DNA of 64,000 bases from Algoriphagus sediminis (GTDB lineage: Bacteria > Bacteroidota > Bacteroidia > Cytophagales > Cyclobacteriaceae). How positions within the stretch are numbered: the first letter of the stretch is position 1; each line of letters begins with the position of its first letter. Shown piece after piece: positions 34,768 through 44,316 of the stretch. The DNA lies in contig NZ_JAUEPH010000002.1 in the NCBI RefSeq assembly GCF_030403435.1, positions 248,001 through 312,000 on the forward strand. Reading direction: 5' to 3'. The notes beneath the pieces are model-generated. The model ran no database searches and was not told the origin of the DNA. It saw only the letters and a program-made list of their open reading frames with translations. The translations under genes and the position numbers were made by a program.

Positions 34768-34805
34768 GATCGGTTTTGGGGTAACCCAGAACCGGTCTTT
34801 ATTTG
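34768..34805 (+). terminator. terminator/attenuator between susE and the amylase
   Basis: GATCGGTTTTGGG pairs with CCCAGAACCGGTC (13 bp, two G-U pairs) around a GTAA loop, then TTTATTTG. In this position it could reduce read-through and set the susE:amylase ratio. Confidence 0.65.
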
Positions 34806-34811
34806 TTTGGT

Positions 34812-37604
34812 ATGAAGAGTAGATTAAGCCTTTCGATCCTTTTTTTATTAATCAGTTTAAGCACTGTTGCTCAGGTCACTACTGATCCTGTCATAGCCAG
34901 AGCTGACCAACCGCTTGTCATCACCTATGATGCTTCGAAAGGCTCCGCGGGTCTCGAGGACTGTAATTGTGAAGTGTATGTTCACATAGGAGCAGTCACA
35001 GAAAGCCCAGAATCTACCACATGGTCGATTGTTCCCTTTGCTTGGGGAACGGAGGATCCCGATGCCCTCATGACCAAAGTGGATGGCGAAGAAAATCTAT
35101 ATTCTTTCGAACTTACGCCAAACGATTTTTTTGATAATCCCAATGGCCTGACGATATACCGTTTAGGCCTTGTTTTTAGAAATGGGGATGGAAGCCTGGA
35201 AGGCAAAACCGATACAAACGGGGATATTTTTGTAGACCTTGCTCAGGGCTTTGCAGTGACATTTACCGATCCAAGTTCTGGACGGGTTTCTCTTGATCAG
35301 GGAGAACAATACGAATTTAGAGCTGAAGCTTCCGAAGCGGCCACCATCTCCTTCATTCTGGAAGGTGATGAAGTAAAAAAGGAAGAGAATGTAACCGAAT
35401 TATCTTATCTGTATACTGCAGAAGGTTCTGGAACTTTTGAATTAGAAGTCAAAGCGGAGACCGGGAGTGCAAGTGATTCTGAAGTGGCCCAGATTGAAGT
35501 TTTTGCTCCTTCTGAAGTGGCACCTTTACCGTCTGGAATAAGATTAGGAATCAATTATATTTCTGACACTCAGGTAATTCTTGCGCTAAATGCACCAGGC
35601 AAAAAGCTTGTTGAGGTGCTTGGAGACTTCAATAATTGGGAAAGACGTCCTGAGTACCAAATGAAAAGGACTCCTGATGGGGAAATCTTTTGGTTACAGA
35701 TTGATAACCTTGAGCCCAAAAAAGAATACATTTTTCAGTATCTAGTGGATGGAGTCATCCGAATAGGAGATCCATATGCGGAAAAAACATCCGATCCGGA
35801 TCATGATGATGAAATCATAAATGAGGGTAGATATCCCGGTTTAATGCCATACCCTTCTGGCAAAGCTGTTTATCAGGCCACTTACTTACAAACTGCTCAG
35901 GAGGAGTATCAATGGAAGAATCTTAATTACGAAAGACCTGACCCTGAAGACCTGGTCGTTTATGAATTACTCGTCCGTGATTTCGATGATCGAAGAACCT
36001 ATAAAGCGGTAACGGAGCGTCTAGATTATTTGAAGGATTTGGGAGTAAATGCGATTGAGCTAATGCCTGTAGGCGAATTCGAGGGAAATCTATCCTGGGG
36101 CTATAATCCGTCTTTCTTTTTTGCTCCTGATAAATATTATGGAACGGAGGAAGACCTGAAAGAGCTTATTGATGAAGCCCATGGAAAGGGAATCATGATC
36201 ATTTTGGATATGGTATTAAACCATGCCTTTGGCCAAAACCCAATGGTTAGGCTTTATAACGATGGAGACTTTGGTGCACCCACAGAAGATAACCCTTGGT
36301 TTAACAGAGTAGCTAAGCACCCATTCAATGTAGGATATGATTTTAACCACGAAAGCGAATACACCAAGGCCTTTGTGGATTCTGTAAATAATTACTGGCT
36401 CACAGAATATAAAGTTGATGGTTTTAGATTCGACTTAAGTAAGGGCTTTACCCAGGTTAACACCGGAAATGATGTTGGACTTTGGTCACAATATGACCCA
36501 TCTAGGATTGAAATTTGGAAAGGAATCTATGACCGGATTAAAGATGAGCATCCTGAAGCCTACATCATTCTGGAGCATCTTTCAGTAAACTCTGAAGAAC
36601 AAGAGCTCGCTGATTATGGAATGATGTTTTGGGGCAATATGAACTTTGATTTCCGTGAAATGGCGAAGGGCCAAAATAAGGACATCAGCTGGGCCTATTA
36701 TGGAAATAGGGGATGGGATGACCCACATTTAGTTTCCTATCAGGAGAGTCATGACGAAGAGCGGGTGATGTGGGAATCAGTCAATTTTGGTGCAACTTCC
36801 CCAATCAATATTCGCCAGCTTGAAAATGCGGTAAACAGAAACCAACTTCTGAGTGCTTTCTATTTTGCAATTCCGGGACCTAAAATGCTATGGCAGTTTG
36901 GAGAGTTTGGCTATGATGAAGAGTTGAATAATGATCGCTTGGGTATCAAACCTACCCGATGGGAATATCTAGATAATCCGGAGCGAATGAGGTTATTCAA
37001 GCTTTATCAGGAAATGATTAAGCTTAAGTTGGAGCATTCAGCTTTTAAAAATCCTGAATCCACCACCATGACACTTAGCAGTACGATCAAGTCCATTATT
37101 TTGGAAGATGAAAGCATGGATGTAGTGCTTCATGGAAACTTTGGCCTGAATAGCGCAACCAATATTCCCGTATCCTTTCCTAGCACAGGAACTTGGTATA
37201 ATTACTTCACTGGTGAAGAATTTGAGGTGACAAGTGCGACCATGAATCTGGATTTCAGACCTTCTGAGTTTGTGCTTTTGACAAGTGAAAGATTACCTAC
37301 GCCTGAACCTGGAATTATCCAAGAAGACTATATCACAAGCATTCCTGAAGAAGTAATTCCAGAAGGAGAATTCCGCGTCTTCCCTAATCCTACCCAAGCT
37401 CAGCTTTTCGTGGATTTACCCATAGAAATGCAAGGTGCCAATTATCGTATCATTGATATGCAAGGGCAAGTGATGAGAGAAGGAGGTACTCAAATGGGTT
37501 CGGACATTTTAGAATTAGATGTACGGAATTTTAATGCAGGGATTTATATCTTTGAAGTTTACGATAACAAGCGTGTGCTCATCAAACGCTTCATTAAGAT
37601 TTAA
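34812..37604 (+). CDS. secreted GH13 alpha-amylase-family enzyme with T9SS sorting domain
   Basis: A 930-residue secreted starch-active enzyme. After the signal peptide (about 1-21) there is a long beta-rich N-terminal region, then an E-set/CBM48-like module (EVLGDFNNWERR, about 268) and the GH13 barrel. Catalytic residues are Asp541 (GFRFDLSK), Glu588 (ILEHL) and Asp648 (ESHDEER). A T9SS sorting domain closes the protein (FRVFPNPTQAQL ... GIYIFEVYDNKRVLIKRF). The FDFRFD/'WGYNPS' type sequence resembles branching-enzyme or isoamylase-like GH13 members, so debranching is possible. The start is ATG 34812, not the upstream TTG. Exported by the T9SS to the surface; aldolase follows 11 bp later. 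Confidence 0.93.
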   Translation: MKSRLSLSILFLLISLSTVAQVTTDPVIARADQPLVITYDASKGSAGLEDCNCEVYVHIGAVTESPESTTWSIVPFAWGTEDPDALMTKVDGEENLYSFELTPNDFFDNPNGLTIYRLGLVFRNGDGSLEGKTDTNGDIFVDLAQGFAVTFTDPSSGRVSLDQGEQYEFRAEASEAATISFILEGDEVKKEENVTELSYLYTAEGSGTFELEVKAETGSASDSEVAQIEVFAPSEVAPLPSGIRLGINYISDTQVILALNAPGKKLVEVLGDFNNWERRPEYQMKRTPDGEIFWLQIDNLEPKKEYIFQYLVDGVIRIGDPYAEKTSDPDHDDEIINEGRYPGLMPYPSGKAVYQATYLQTAQEEYQWKNLNYERPDPEDLVVYELLVRDFDDRRTYKAVTERLDYLKDLGVNAIELMPVGEFEGNLSWGYNPSFFFAPDKYYGTEEDLKELIDEAHGKGIMIILDMVLNHAFGQNPMVRLYNDGDFGAPTEDNPWFNRVAKHPFNVGYDFNHESEYTKAFVDSVNNYWLTEYKVDGFRFDLSKGFTQVNTGNDVGLWSQYDPSRIEIWKGIYDRIKDEHPEAYIILEHLSVNSEEQELADYGMMFWGNMNFDFREMAKGQNKDISWAYYGNRGWDDPHLVSYQESHDEERVMWESVNFGATSPINIRQLENAVNRNQLLSAFYFAIPGPKMLWQFGEFGYDEELNNDRLGIKPTRWEYLDNPERMRLFKLYQEMIKLKLEHSAFKNPESTTMTLSSTIKSIILEDESMDVVLHGNFGLNSATNIPVSFPSTGTWYNYFTGEEFEVTSATMNLDFRPSEFVLLTSERLPTPEPGIIQEDYITSIPEEVIPEGEFRVFPNPTQAQLFVDLPIEMQGANYRIIDMQGQVMREGGTQMGSDILELDVRNFNAGIYIFEVYDNKRVLIKRFIKI

Positions 37605-37615
37605 ACCTATAAATT

Positions 37616-38677
37616 ATGAAATTCAAACCAGGAGTAAAGTACGGTGAAGAGCTAAGAGACCTTTATGCTTATGCCAAGGAAAATGAGTTTGCGATGCCGG
37701 CAGTGAATGTGATCGGTACTAACTCTGTCAATTCCGTTTTGGAAACAGCAAAGAAGGTGAACTCTCCAGTGATCATTCAGTTTTCAAACGGTGGTGCTCA
37801 GTTCTTTGCTGGTAAATCTTTACCTAACGATAAGCAGCAAGCCAGTATAGCAGGCGGGATTTCCGGTGCTCATCACGTTCATCAAATGGCCGAGGCCTAT
37901 GGAGTTCCAGTGATTCTTCATACTGATCATGCCGCAAAAAAACTTTTACCTTGGATTGACGGGTTATTGGAGGCTGGTAAAGCCTATCATGCGGCAAATG
38001 GAAGACCTCTTTTTAGTTCTCATATGTTGGATCTTTCCGAAGAGCCATTGAATGAAAACGTGGAGATTTCCTGTAATTATTTCAAGGAGTTCGAAAAGCT
38101 TGATATGGCTATAGAAATCGAGCTTGGAGTAACAGGAGGTGAGGAAGATGGAGTGGATAACACTGATGTGGATTCTTCCAAACTTTATACCCAGCCTGAA
38201 GAGGTAGCTTATGCTTATGAGCATCTTAAGGAAATTGGTGATTTATTTACAATCGCTGCTGCCTTCGGAAATGTTCATGGTGTTTACAAGCCAGGAAATG
38301 TGGAGTTGAAGCCAATAATCCTCAAAAATTCTCAAGACTTCATCAACGAAAAATATGGAACAAGTGGTAAACCACTAAACTTTGTTTTCCACGGTGGTTC
38401 TGGGTCTTCAGTTGAAGAAATCAGAGAAGCAAACAGTTACGGGTCCATTAAAATGAATATTGATACGGATTTGCAGTGGGCATTCTGGGAAGGTGTTTTG
38501 CTGAATTATAAAAGCAACGAGGCTTTCCTTCAGACTCAATTGGGTAACCCAAATGGTCCTGATAGTCCTAATAAGAAGTTTTATGATCCGAGAAACTGGC
38601 TGCGCAAAGGCGAAGAAAACTTTGTAAAGCGACTTGAGACCGCTTTTGATATGCTGAATGCGTTAAACAGAAATTAA
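37616..38677 (+). CDS. fbaA: class II fructose-bisphosphate aldolase
   Basis: A 353-residue zinc-dependent aldolase (FbaA type, class IIA) that splits fructose-1,6-bisphosphate into glyceraldehyde-3-phosphate and dihydroxyacetone phosphate. The metal-binding HTDHAAKK motif (about 101-108), the internal ELGVTGGEEDGVDN (about 177-190), and the C-terminal FHGGSGSS (about 261) phosphate-binding motif are all present. It lies 11 bp after the secreted amylase gene and before a strong terminator, so glycolytic flux is transcriptionally tied to starch degradation. Confidence 0.96.
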   Translation: MKFKPGVKYGEELRDLYAYAKENEFAMPAVNVIGTNSVNSVLETAKKVNSPVIIQFSNGGAQFFAGKSLPNDKQQASIAGGISGAHHVHQMAEAYGVPVILHTDHAAKKLLPWIDGLLEAGKAYHAANGRPLFSSHMLDLSEEPLNENVEISCNYFKEFEKLDMAIEIELGVTGGEEDGVDNTDVDSSKLYTQPEEVAYAYEHLKEIGDLFTIAAAFGNVHGVYKPGNVELKPIILKNSQDFINEKYGTSGKPLNFVFHGGSGSSVEEIREANSYGSIKMNIDTDLQWAFWEGVLLNYKSNEAFLQTQLGNPNGPDSPNKKFYDPRNWLRKGEENFVKRLETAFDMLNALNRN

Positions 38678-38693
38678 ACTGGCATTCTCACTG

Positions 38694-38720
38694 AAAAAAG
38701 CCACATTGTGTGGCTTTTTT
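38694..38720 (+). terminator. strong terminator after aldolase
   Basis: A perfect GCCACA/TGTGGC stem with a TTG loop, flanked by A6 and T6, 17 bp after the aldolase stop. It separates the aldolase from the GH13 lipoprotein gene. Confidence 0.9.
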
Positions 38721-38760
38721 CATTTGTAAGAAATTAAAAATTAGTATACCCAAGTAGAAA

Positions 38761-40332
38761 ATGAAGAACCCGAAATTTTATCTGATTGCTTTGCTTATGG
38801 CTGTTTTTGGTAGCTGCGCTACACCTGAAAATCAAATGGAGGAAGAAGTGGCTTTTAAAGGTCCTCAAAACTATTGGCCGCAGGCTGGGGTGACCTATGA
38901 GATCTTTGTCCAATCCTTCTATGATTCAAATGGGGATGGCATTGGAGATTTTAATGGGGTCATAGAAAAGCTCGATTATGTGAGCGAGCTAGGTGCTGAG
39001 GCTATTTGGTTTATGCCAATCATGGAGTCTCCGACCTACCATAAATATGATGTGACCGATTATAAATCTGTGCATCCGGATTATGGTTCTATGGAAGATT
39101 TTAAGAGGCTCTTAGAGGAAGCTCATAAAAGGGATATCAAAATTGTGATTGATATGATTATCAATCATACCAGCAATCAGCATCCTTGGTTTCTGGAGTC
39201 AAAAAAGAGCCGTGATAATCCCTATCGTGACTATTACGTTTGGGCCCAAAAAGACACCATCGCAGATTTCCTCGATAAAAAGGTAATCACTTTGGATTCA
39301 GACAATATTCGTCAGTGGCATGACCCTGGCTTAGGAGAAGATTATTACTATGGGTTTTTCTGGGGTGGTATGCCGGATCTTAACTTTGACAACCCAAAGG
39401 TCCGTGAAGAGATTTATGAGATCGGAAGGTTTTGGCTAGAAGAAGTAGGAGTGGATGGATTCAGGCTCGATGCCGCAAAACATATTTTCCCGGATGATCG
39501 CCCCCTTGATAACCATGAGTTTTGGAAGGAATTTCGGGCTAAAATGGAGGAAATCAAACCAGACGTTTATTTGGTAGGAGAGGTATATGACAAGAAAGAG
39601 GTGGTCGCACCTTATTTACCTGGTTTGCCCGCTTTGTTCAATTTTGACTTCCATTACACACTCTTGGATGCTTTGAATAATCAGGATGGAATGCTTCTTC
39701 CTAAGAAACAAAAGGAAATTTTGGACTTCTATCAAGGGATTACTCCATCTTTCATTGATGCCACTATTTCCTCAAACCATGATCAACCTAGACTTTTGAA
39801 TGAGTTGGGATCAGACCCAGCTGTTTACAAGCAGGCGAGCACGGTCCTCCTGACCATGCCTGGAGCGCCATATTTATACTATGGTGAAGAAATCGGGATG
39901 CTAGGTTTGAAGCCGGATGAAAATATTAGGGAACCGTTTCTATGGGATGTTGAAGAAAAGGATACTGGTAGAGCGACCTGGATCGATGCAGAATATTCCA
40001 CAGATGAAACGGTAACTCCTTTGGAAGTTCAAAAAAACGATCCTAATAGTTATTTTAATCACTATAAGAATCTGATAGCTCTTCGGAATTCTACTCCTGC
40101 CCTTGCCATTGGAGATTTAGAGCTCTTCGAGCAAAGCTTTCCAGAGAGTGTGATGGCTTATTCACGAAATCTTGAGAATACTAGCCTTGCCATATTCCAT
40201 AATCTTGGCAAAGAAGAAGTGGTCCTGAATATTCCGGAAGGATATGTAGAAAGTATTTTCAAACTAGGGAATACAAAATTAGAAGGCTCTTCTTTGACCC
40301 TTGGACCAAATTCCTCAATTGTTTTGAATTGA
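38761..40332 (+). CDS. GH13 alpha-amylase-family lipoprotein
   Basis: A 523-residue enzyme. The signal peptide ends in lipobox GSC (Cys19), so the mature protein is lipid-anchored in the periplasm or outer membrane. The GH13 barrel is complete. Catalytic residues are Asp237 (GFRLDAAKHIF), Glu274 (VGEVYD) and Asp341 (SSNHDQPRL). It is in the size class of neopullulanase/maltogenic enzymes, for which DNPRD/NH motifs (INHTSNQHPWF) are typical. It should shorten maltodextrins imported by the Sus-type outer-membrane system. It has its own terminator downstream and a short leader, with no clear promoter box. Confidence 0.94.
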   Translation: MKNPKFYLIALLMAVFGSCATPENQMEEEVAFKGPQNYWPQAGVTYEIFVQSFYDSNGDGIGDFNGVIEKLDYVSELGAEAIWFMPIMESPTYHKYDVTDYKSVHPDYGSMEDFKRLLEEAHKRDIKIVIDMIINHTSNQHPWFLESKKSRDNPYRDYYVWAQKDTIADFLDKKVITLDSDNIRQWHDPGLGEDYYYGFFWGGMPDLNFDNPKVREEIYEIGRFWLEEVGVDGFRLDAAKHIFPDDRPLDNHEFWKEFRAKMEEIKPDVYLVGEVYDKKEVVAPYLPGLPALFNFDFHYTLLDALNNQDGMLLPKKQKEILDFYQGITPSFIDATISSNHDQPRLLNELGSDPAVYKQASTVLLTMPGAPYLYYGEEIGMLGLKPDENIREPFLWDVEEKDTGRATWIDAEYSTDETVTPLEVQKNDPNSYFNHYKNLIALRNSTPALAIGDLELFEQSFPESVMAYSRNLENTSLAIFHNLGKEEVVLNIPEGYVESIFKLGNTKLEGSSLTLGPNSSIVLN

Positions 40333-40338
40333 TTAGAG

Positions 40339-40366
40339 AAAGGGCTGATTGAATCAGCCCTTTTTT
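40339..40366 (+). terminator. terminator after the GH13 lipoprotein gene
   Basis: AAAGGGCTGA pairs with TCAGCCCTTT (10 bp) around TTGAA, with Ts continuing to 40366. Nearly symmetric, so it may serve both strands. Confidence 0.85.
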
Positions 40367-40455
40367 CCTTTTCTACTGTTTTTGTACCAATTGTAGATAA
40401 GATCGATAAAGATGATTGCCATCACGATGACAATTACAATAGCTACTGGATGCAA
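40354..40455 (-). CDS. possible 33-residue single-pass membrane peptide
   Basis: A short minus-strand frame beginning at a TTG (40453-40455) encodes MHPVAIVIVIVMAIIFID, then LIYNWYKNSRKGKKG: one hydrophobic helix followed by a positively charged tail, the signature of a small inner-membrane peptide. Its stop lies inside the amylase terminator hairpin. There is no ATG and no strong promoter, so the reading frame may be coincidental. The rest of the 320-bp gap (40333-40652) holds only the two flanking terminators. Confidence 0.3.
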   Translation of the reverse strand: MHPVAIVIVIVMAIIFIDLIYNWYKNSRKGKKG

Positions 40456-40597
40456 AGAAAGGACTGTTTGGTAATTTTGACGTAAAAATAGCTTAACATT
40501 AACTTCATATACAAGTAAAGTGTGTTAAGAATCAGCTCAAGATGGAAAGCTTAACATTGATAAATTAGTTTATAAATTTACATTGAAACTGACCCAC

Positions 40598-40629
40598 GAA
40601 AAAAGCCCGAAGAATTTTCTTCGGGCTTT
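40598..40629 (-). terminator. terminator after pfkA
   Basis: GCCCGAAGA pairs with TCTTCGGGC (9 bp) around ATTT; on the minus strand it is followed by a T-run. It lies 23 bp after the pfkA stop and looks usable from both directions. Confidence 0.85.
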
Positions 40630-40652
40630 GATTTTTTAAGCTTGAGACCCAG

Positions 40653-41639
40653 TTAGGTGGATAAGATTTTCGCAATACGAAAGTCATCCTCATCCACTGT
40701 CTTATCATCCACAATAGCTCTTTTGATTGGAGTATAAACTACTTTATTATTTATAATTCCAGCCATGACATCATACTTACCTGCAAGTAATCCTTCTACT
40801 GCCATCACTCCAAGTTTTGAGGCTAGAAGCCGGTCGTAAGAGGAAGGAGCTCCACCTCTTTGAAGATGTCCAAGAATAGTAACTTTAGTATCGTAAAAAG
40901 GAAGGAACTTATGAACTTTCTTGGCTATTTCAGCTGCACCTCCACTTTTTCCTCCTTCTGCCACAATTACGATATTTGAGGTCTTTTTTCTCTTTCGGCG
41001 AGCTTTCAGCTTATCTACCAGCTCTTCAATCTGCATTTTCTTTTCCGGAATTAGAATCGCTGCAGCAGCACTGCCAATACCTGCATTAATCGCGATAAAT
41101 CCTGCATCTCTTCCCATAACTTCCACAAAGAACAGTCGATCATGGGAGGTGGCTGTATCCCTGATTTTATCAATAGCCTCAATAGCCGTGTTACATGCCG
41201 TATCAAATCCAATGGTGAGATCAGTTCCAGAAAGGTCATTATCAATGGTTCCTGGAAGACCGATTGCTGGAATTCCATGTTCTTTATAAAACAAATGAGC
41301 ACCTGTCAAAGAACCATCACCACCGATTACCACCAAGGCATCAATTCCATGTGACTTCAGATTTTCATAGGCTTTTTGACGGCCTTCGACCGTACGAAAA
41401 TCAGCACTCCTCGCTGATTTCAAAAACGTACCCCCTCTTTCCAAGACATGAGCAATATGACCAGAATCTAGCTTCTTGATGTCATTATTGATCATGCCCT
41501 CGTATCCCCGATAGATACCATACATTTCTATGTCGTAGTAAAATCCTGCCCGAACCGCCGCACGAATAGCCGCGTTCATTCCGGGAGAATCCCCACCCGA
41601 AGTTAAAACTCCAATTTTTTTAATCGTCTTCAATTCCAT
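40653..41639 (-). CDS. pfkA: 6-phosphofructokinase
   Basis: A 328-residue ATP-dependent PFK phosphorylating fructose-6-phosphate. The P-loop is [17 protein letters not shown] (residues 9-25), the ATP/substrate residues are GGDGSLTGA (about 104-112) and [11 protein letters not shown] (about 126-136), and [10 protein letters not shown] and [13 protein letters not shown] complete the family set. The correct start is ATG 41639; the longer in-frame extension lies inside the coding region of the upstream gene. It overlaps the 3' end of mgsA by 20 bp, so translation is coupled. The terminator follows at 40598. Confidence 0.96.
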   Translation of the reverse strand: MELKTIKKIGVLTSGGDSPGMNAAIRAAVRAGFYYDIEMYGIYRGYEGMINNDIKKLDSGHIAHVLERGGTFLKSARSADFRTVEGRQKAYENLKSHGIDALVVIGGDGSLTGAHLFYKEHGIPAIGLPGTIDNDLSGTDLTIGFDTACNTAIEAIDKIRDTATSHDRLFFVEVMGRDAGFIAINAGIGSAAAAILIPEKKMQIEELVDKLKARRKRKKTSNIVIVAEGGKSGGAAEIAKKVHKFLPFYDTKVTILGHLQRGGAPSSYDRLLASKLGVMAVEGLLAGKYDVMAGIINNKVVYTPIKRAIVDDKTVDEDDFRIAKILST

Positions 41640-42012
41640 CAAAGGTATGAGTAAGTGCTTTAAACATAAGGTCTGCGGATGCAGGATTGGTGGCCAAAGG
41701 AATGTTGTGAACATCACAAATCCTCATCAGCATTTGCACATCCGGCTCATGCGGGTGCTTGTCTAAAGGATCTCTGAAAAAAATCACCATTCCCAATTCT
41801 TTTTGAGCGGCCATCGCAGCAATCTGAGCATCTCCACCTAGAGGACCAGATAACATTTTATTTACTCGAAATCCTGATTTTTCGATATGCGAACCGGTTG
41901 TGCCTGTGGCCACCAGCTCGATGTCCCTTCTGCCGAGCTCGTCCTTAAATCCACTCAGAAAATGGACCATATCTGCTTTTTTGCCATCGTGGGCAATGAG
42001 GGCAATCTTCAT
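41620..42012 (-). CDS. mgsA: methylglyoxal synthase
   Basis: A 130-residue enzyme converting dihydroxyacetone phosphate to methylglyoxal and phosphate. The conserved [13 protein letters not shown] start (catalytic Asp/His region), the phosphate-binding TGTTGSHIE, the catalytic [11 protein letters not shown], and the [15 protein letters not shown] block (about 79-93) identify it unambiguously. Length is slightly shorter than E. coli MgsA (152). It precedes and overlaps pfkA. Pairing PFK with the methylglyoxal bypass suggests a way to release phosphate when triose phosphates accumulate, as expected under heavy starch uptake. Confidence 0.97.
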   Translation of the reverse strand: MKIALIAHDGKKADMVHFLSGFKDELGRRDIELVATGTTGSHIEKSGFRVNKMLSGPLGGDAQIAAMAAQKELGMVIFFRDPLDKHPHEPDVQMLMRICDVHNIPLATNPASADLMFKALTHTFDGIEDD

Positions 42013-42117
42013 AAATAGGTTCTATAGGTTGCTGTCAAAGTTAGAAAAAATTCCCTTTGTGCTATGGGTATAAGATTAATTCTGCTTTAAGTCTGGGGGC
42101 TGTAAGAAAATTATTTT

Positions 42118-44178
42118 TCAAGTGGTAAGATTTTCAAGTCTTAGTAAAAAGGTATAGTCCAATGCCAGCTCCTTGAGGGCATTAAATCTACCAGAAGCCC
42201 CTCCGTGTCCAGCTTCCATATTGGTATGGAGAAGTAAGAGGTTTTTATCTGTCTTTAGCTCCCTGAGCTTTGCTACCCATTTTGTGGGTTCCCAATACTG
42301 GACCTGACTATCATGCAAACCTGAAGTTACAAGAAGATTTGGATAGTCCTTCTTTGATACCTGATCATAAGGAGAGTAGGATAGCATATACTCATAGAAT
42401 TTTTTCTCCTTGGGATTACCCCATTCTTTGAACTCCCCGGTAGTGAGGGGAATGCTCTCATCAAGCATCGTGGTGACCACATCTACAAAAGGGACATTTG
42501 CCACCATCCCATTAAATAGTTCGGGAGATTCATTCATCACTGCTCCTATCAGTAAACCTCCGGCACTACCTCCCTGAGCATATAAATGGGCTGAGCTGGT
42601 ATAGTTTTCATTTATGAGGTGCTTGGCACAGGAGATAAAATCCTCAAAAGTATTTTTCTTGTTCAATAGCTTTCCGCCTTCATACCATTGCCTGCCAAGA
42701 TCTTCACCACCACGAACATGAGCAATGGCATAGACGAAACCTCGATCTAACAAACTCAATCGGCTGGAGGAGAAATAGGCATCCATGCTATAACCGTAAG
42801 AACCATATGCGTATAAGAGAAGAGGATTCGAACCATCATTTCTGAACTCGGACTTTTTATAAACTAAGGAGATTGGGACTTCTACCTCATCATGAGACCG
42901 AGCCCAAATTCTCTCTGAATAGTATTCTTTCGGGTCAAAACCTCCTAAAATTTCCTTCTGCTTCAGTAAGATTCTTTTTTCGGTTATTGGATCGAATTCA
43001 AAAGTGCTGGCTGGGGTGGTCAGTGAATTGTATCCAAATCTAAATGTCTTGCTATCGAATTCTGGGTTATTCCCAATCCAGGCTGAGTAGGTAGTTTCTG
43101 GAAAATCTAACTTCTTTGACTCCTTGCCATCCCAAAAATGAATATGAAGTTCGGTAAGCCCGTTTTTCCTTTCCTCGGTTACAAAATAATCTGAGAACAA
43201 ATCGAAATTTTCAAATAAGACTTCTTTTCTATGGGATATTACTTCTTCCCAGTTTTCCTTACCTGGGTTTAGGATAGGTGCTTTAACCATCTTGAAATTT
43301 GTGGCATTTCCTTCGTTAGTCCTGATCCAAAAGTGATCTCCAAAATGATCGGCTGTATACTCCAAATCATCCTGTCTGGCTTGAATAAGCTTGAATTGAC
43401 CTTGAGGATTGTTTGATTCCAGGAAGCGAATTTCTGATGATATTGTACTCTGAGAATGAATCAGGATATAATCCATGGATTTAGTTCTATGGACCCCACA
43501 AGTGAATTCTTCATCTTTTTCTTCGAAGATTAGTTTGTCTTTAGAAGGATGCGTACCTAAAACATGGAGAAAAACCTGATTTGAGCGTAAAGTCTGTGGA
43601 TCTTGTTTAGTGTAAAAAATACTTTTGTTGTCGGTAGCCCAAGCGATATTTCCTGTGATCTCAGGAATGGTCTCGAATACCAACTCACCTGAACTCAAAT
43701 CCTTGAAATATAAGGTGTAAATTCTCCTTCCCACTTCATCTGCTGCATACGCAAGAATATTTTGATCGTAACTAGTAGATGCAGCACCAACTTGATAGAA
43801 ACTATTTCCTTCAGCGAGAATATTTACATCAAGAATTATTTCTTCTGTCGCTTCTAAACTTTCTTTTTTTCTGCAATACAGAGGGTACTGCTTTCCAGTT
43901 TCAAACCGTGTATACCAAAAATATCCCGATTTAAAAAAAGGAACTGATTCATCATCTTCCTTAATCCGGGATTTCATTTCCTGAAAAAGCGACTCCTGAA
44001 ACTCGTTTGTAGATGCCATCTTAGAGGCGAGATACTGGTTTTCAGATTCTAGATAATTTATTACTTCCGGGTTTTCCCTTTCCCGCAACCAATAGTAATT
44101 ATCCATTCGAACATGACCATGTTCCTCCATTTTAAAAGGAATTTTCTTAGCAACTGGTGGCTTAATTTTTTCAATCAT
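42118..44178 (-). CDS. oligopeptidase B (S9A prolyl oligopeptidase family)
   Basis: A 686-residue serine peptidase without a signal peptide. The seven-bladed beta-propeller occupies roughly residues 70-400, and the alpha/beta-hydrolase domain the rest. The nucleophile lies in QGGSAGGLLIG (about 530), the GGSAGG form typical of oligopeptidase B, with the Asp in SGLHDSQVQYWEP (about 615) and the His in MEAGHGGASGR (about 655). It is expected to cut after Lys/Arg in short peptides. It starts with ATG 44178, about 140 bp from the divergent mscL. Confidence 0.93.
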   Translation of the reverse strand: MIEKIKPPVAKKIPFKMEEHGHVRMDNYYWLRERENPEVINYLESENQYLASKMASTNEFQESLFQEMKSRIKEDDESVPFFKSGYFWYTRFETGKQYPLYCRKKESLEATEEIILDVNILAEGNSFYQVGAASTSYDQNILAYAADEVGRRIYTLYFKDLSSGELVFETIPEITGNIAWATDNKSIFYTKQDPQTLRSNQVFLHVLGTHPSKDKLIFEEKDEEFTCGVHRTKSMDYILIHSQSTISSEIRFLESNNPQGQFKLIQARQDDLEYTADHFGDHFWIRTNEGNATNFKMVKAPILNPGKENWEEVISHRKEVLFENFDLFSDYFVTEERKNGLTELHIHFWDGKESKKLDFPETTYSAWIGNNPEFDSKTFRFGYNSLTTPASTFEFDPITEKRILLKQKEILGGFDPKEYYSERIWARSHDEVEVPISLVYKKSEFRNDGSNPLLLYAYGSYGYSMDAYFSSSRLSLLDRGFVYAIAHVRGGEDLGRQWYEGGKLLNKKNTFEDFISCAKHLINENYTSSAHLYAQGGSAGGLLIGAVMNESPELFNGMVANVPFVDVVTTMLDESIPLTTGEFKEWGNPKEKKFYEYMLSYSPYDQVSKKDYPNLLVTSGLHDSQVQYWEPTKWVAKLRELKTDKNLLLLHTNMEAGHGGASGRFNALKELALDYTFLLRLENLTT

Positions 44179-44316
44179 GTTGCAATGATAGTGGATTTAG
44201 GGTGGTTTTAAGAAATTTGGCTTTCACTTTGAGGTCATAAAAAAATTATGATTTCATTTAAGAAGATTGCTATATTAAATGCAAATCTTGTTTAATCAAC
44301 CATCAATTTAAAACTT

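Noticed and set aside
40921-41289. 122-codon plus-strand ORF within pfkA
   Set aside because: Antisense to PFK; hydrophobic, Ser-rich composition typical of shadow frames.
41640-41717. 26-residue N-terminal extension of pfkA
   Set aside because: It is encoded inside mgsA, and the PFK fold starts at the internal [16 protein letters not shown].
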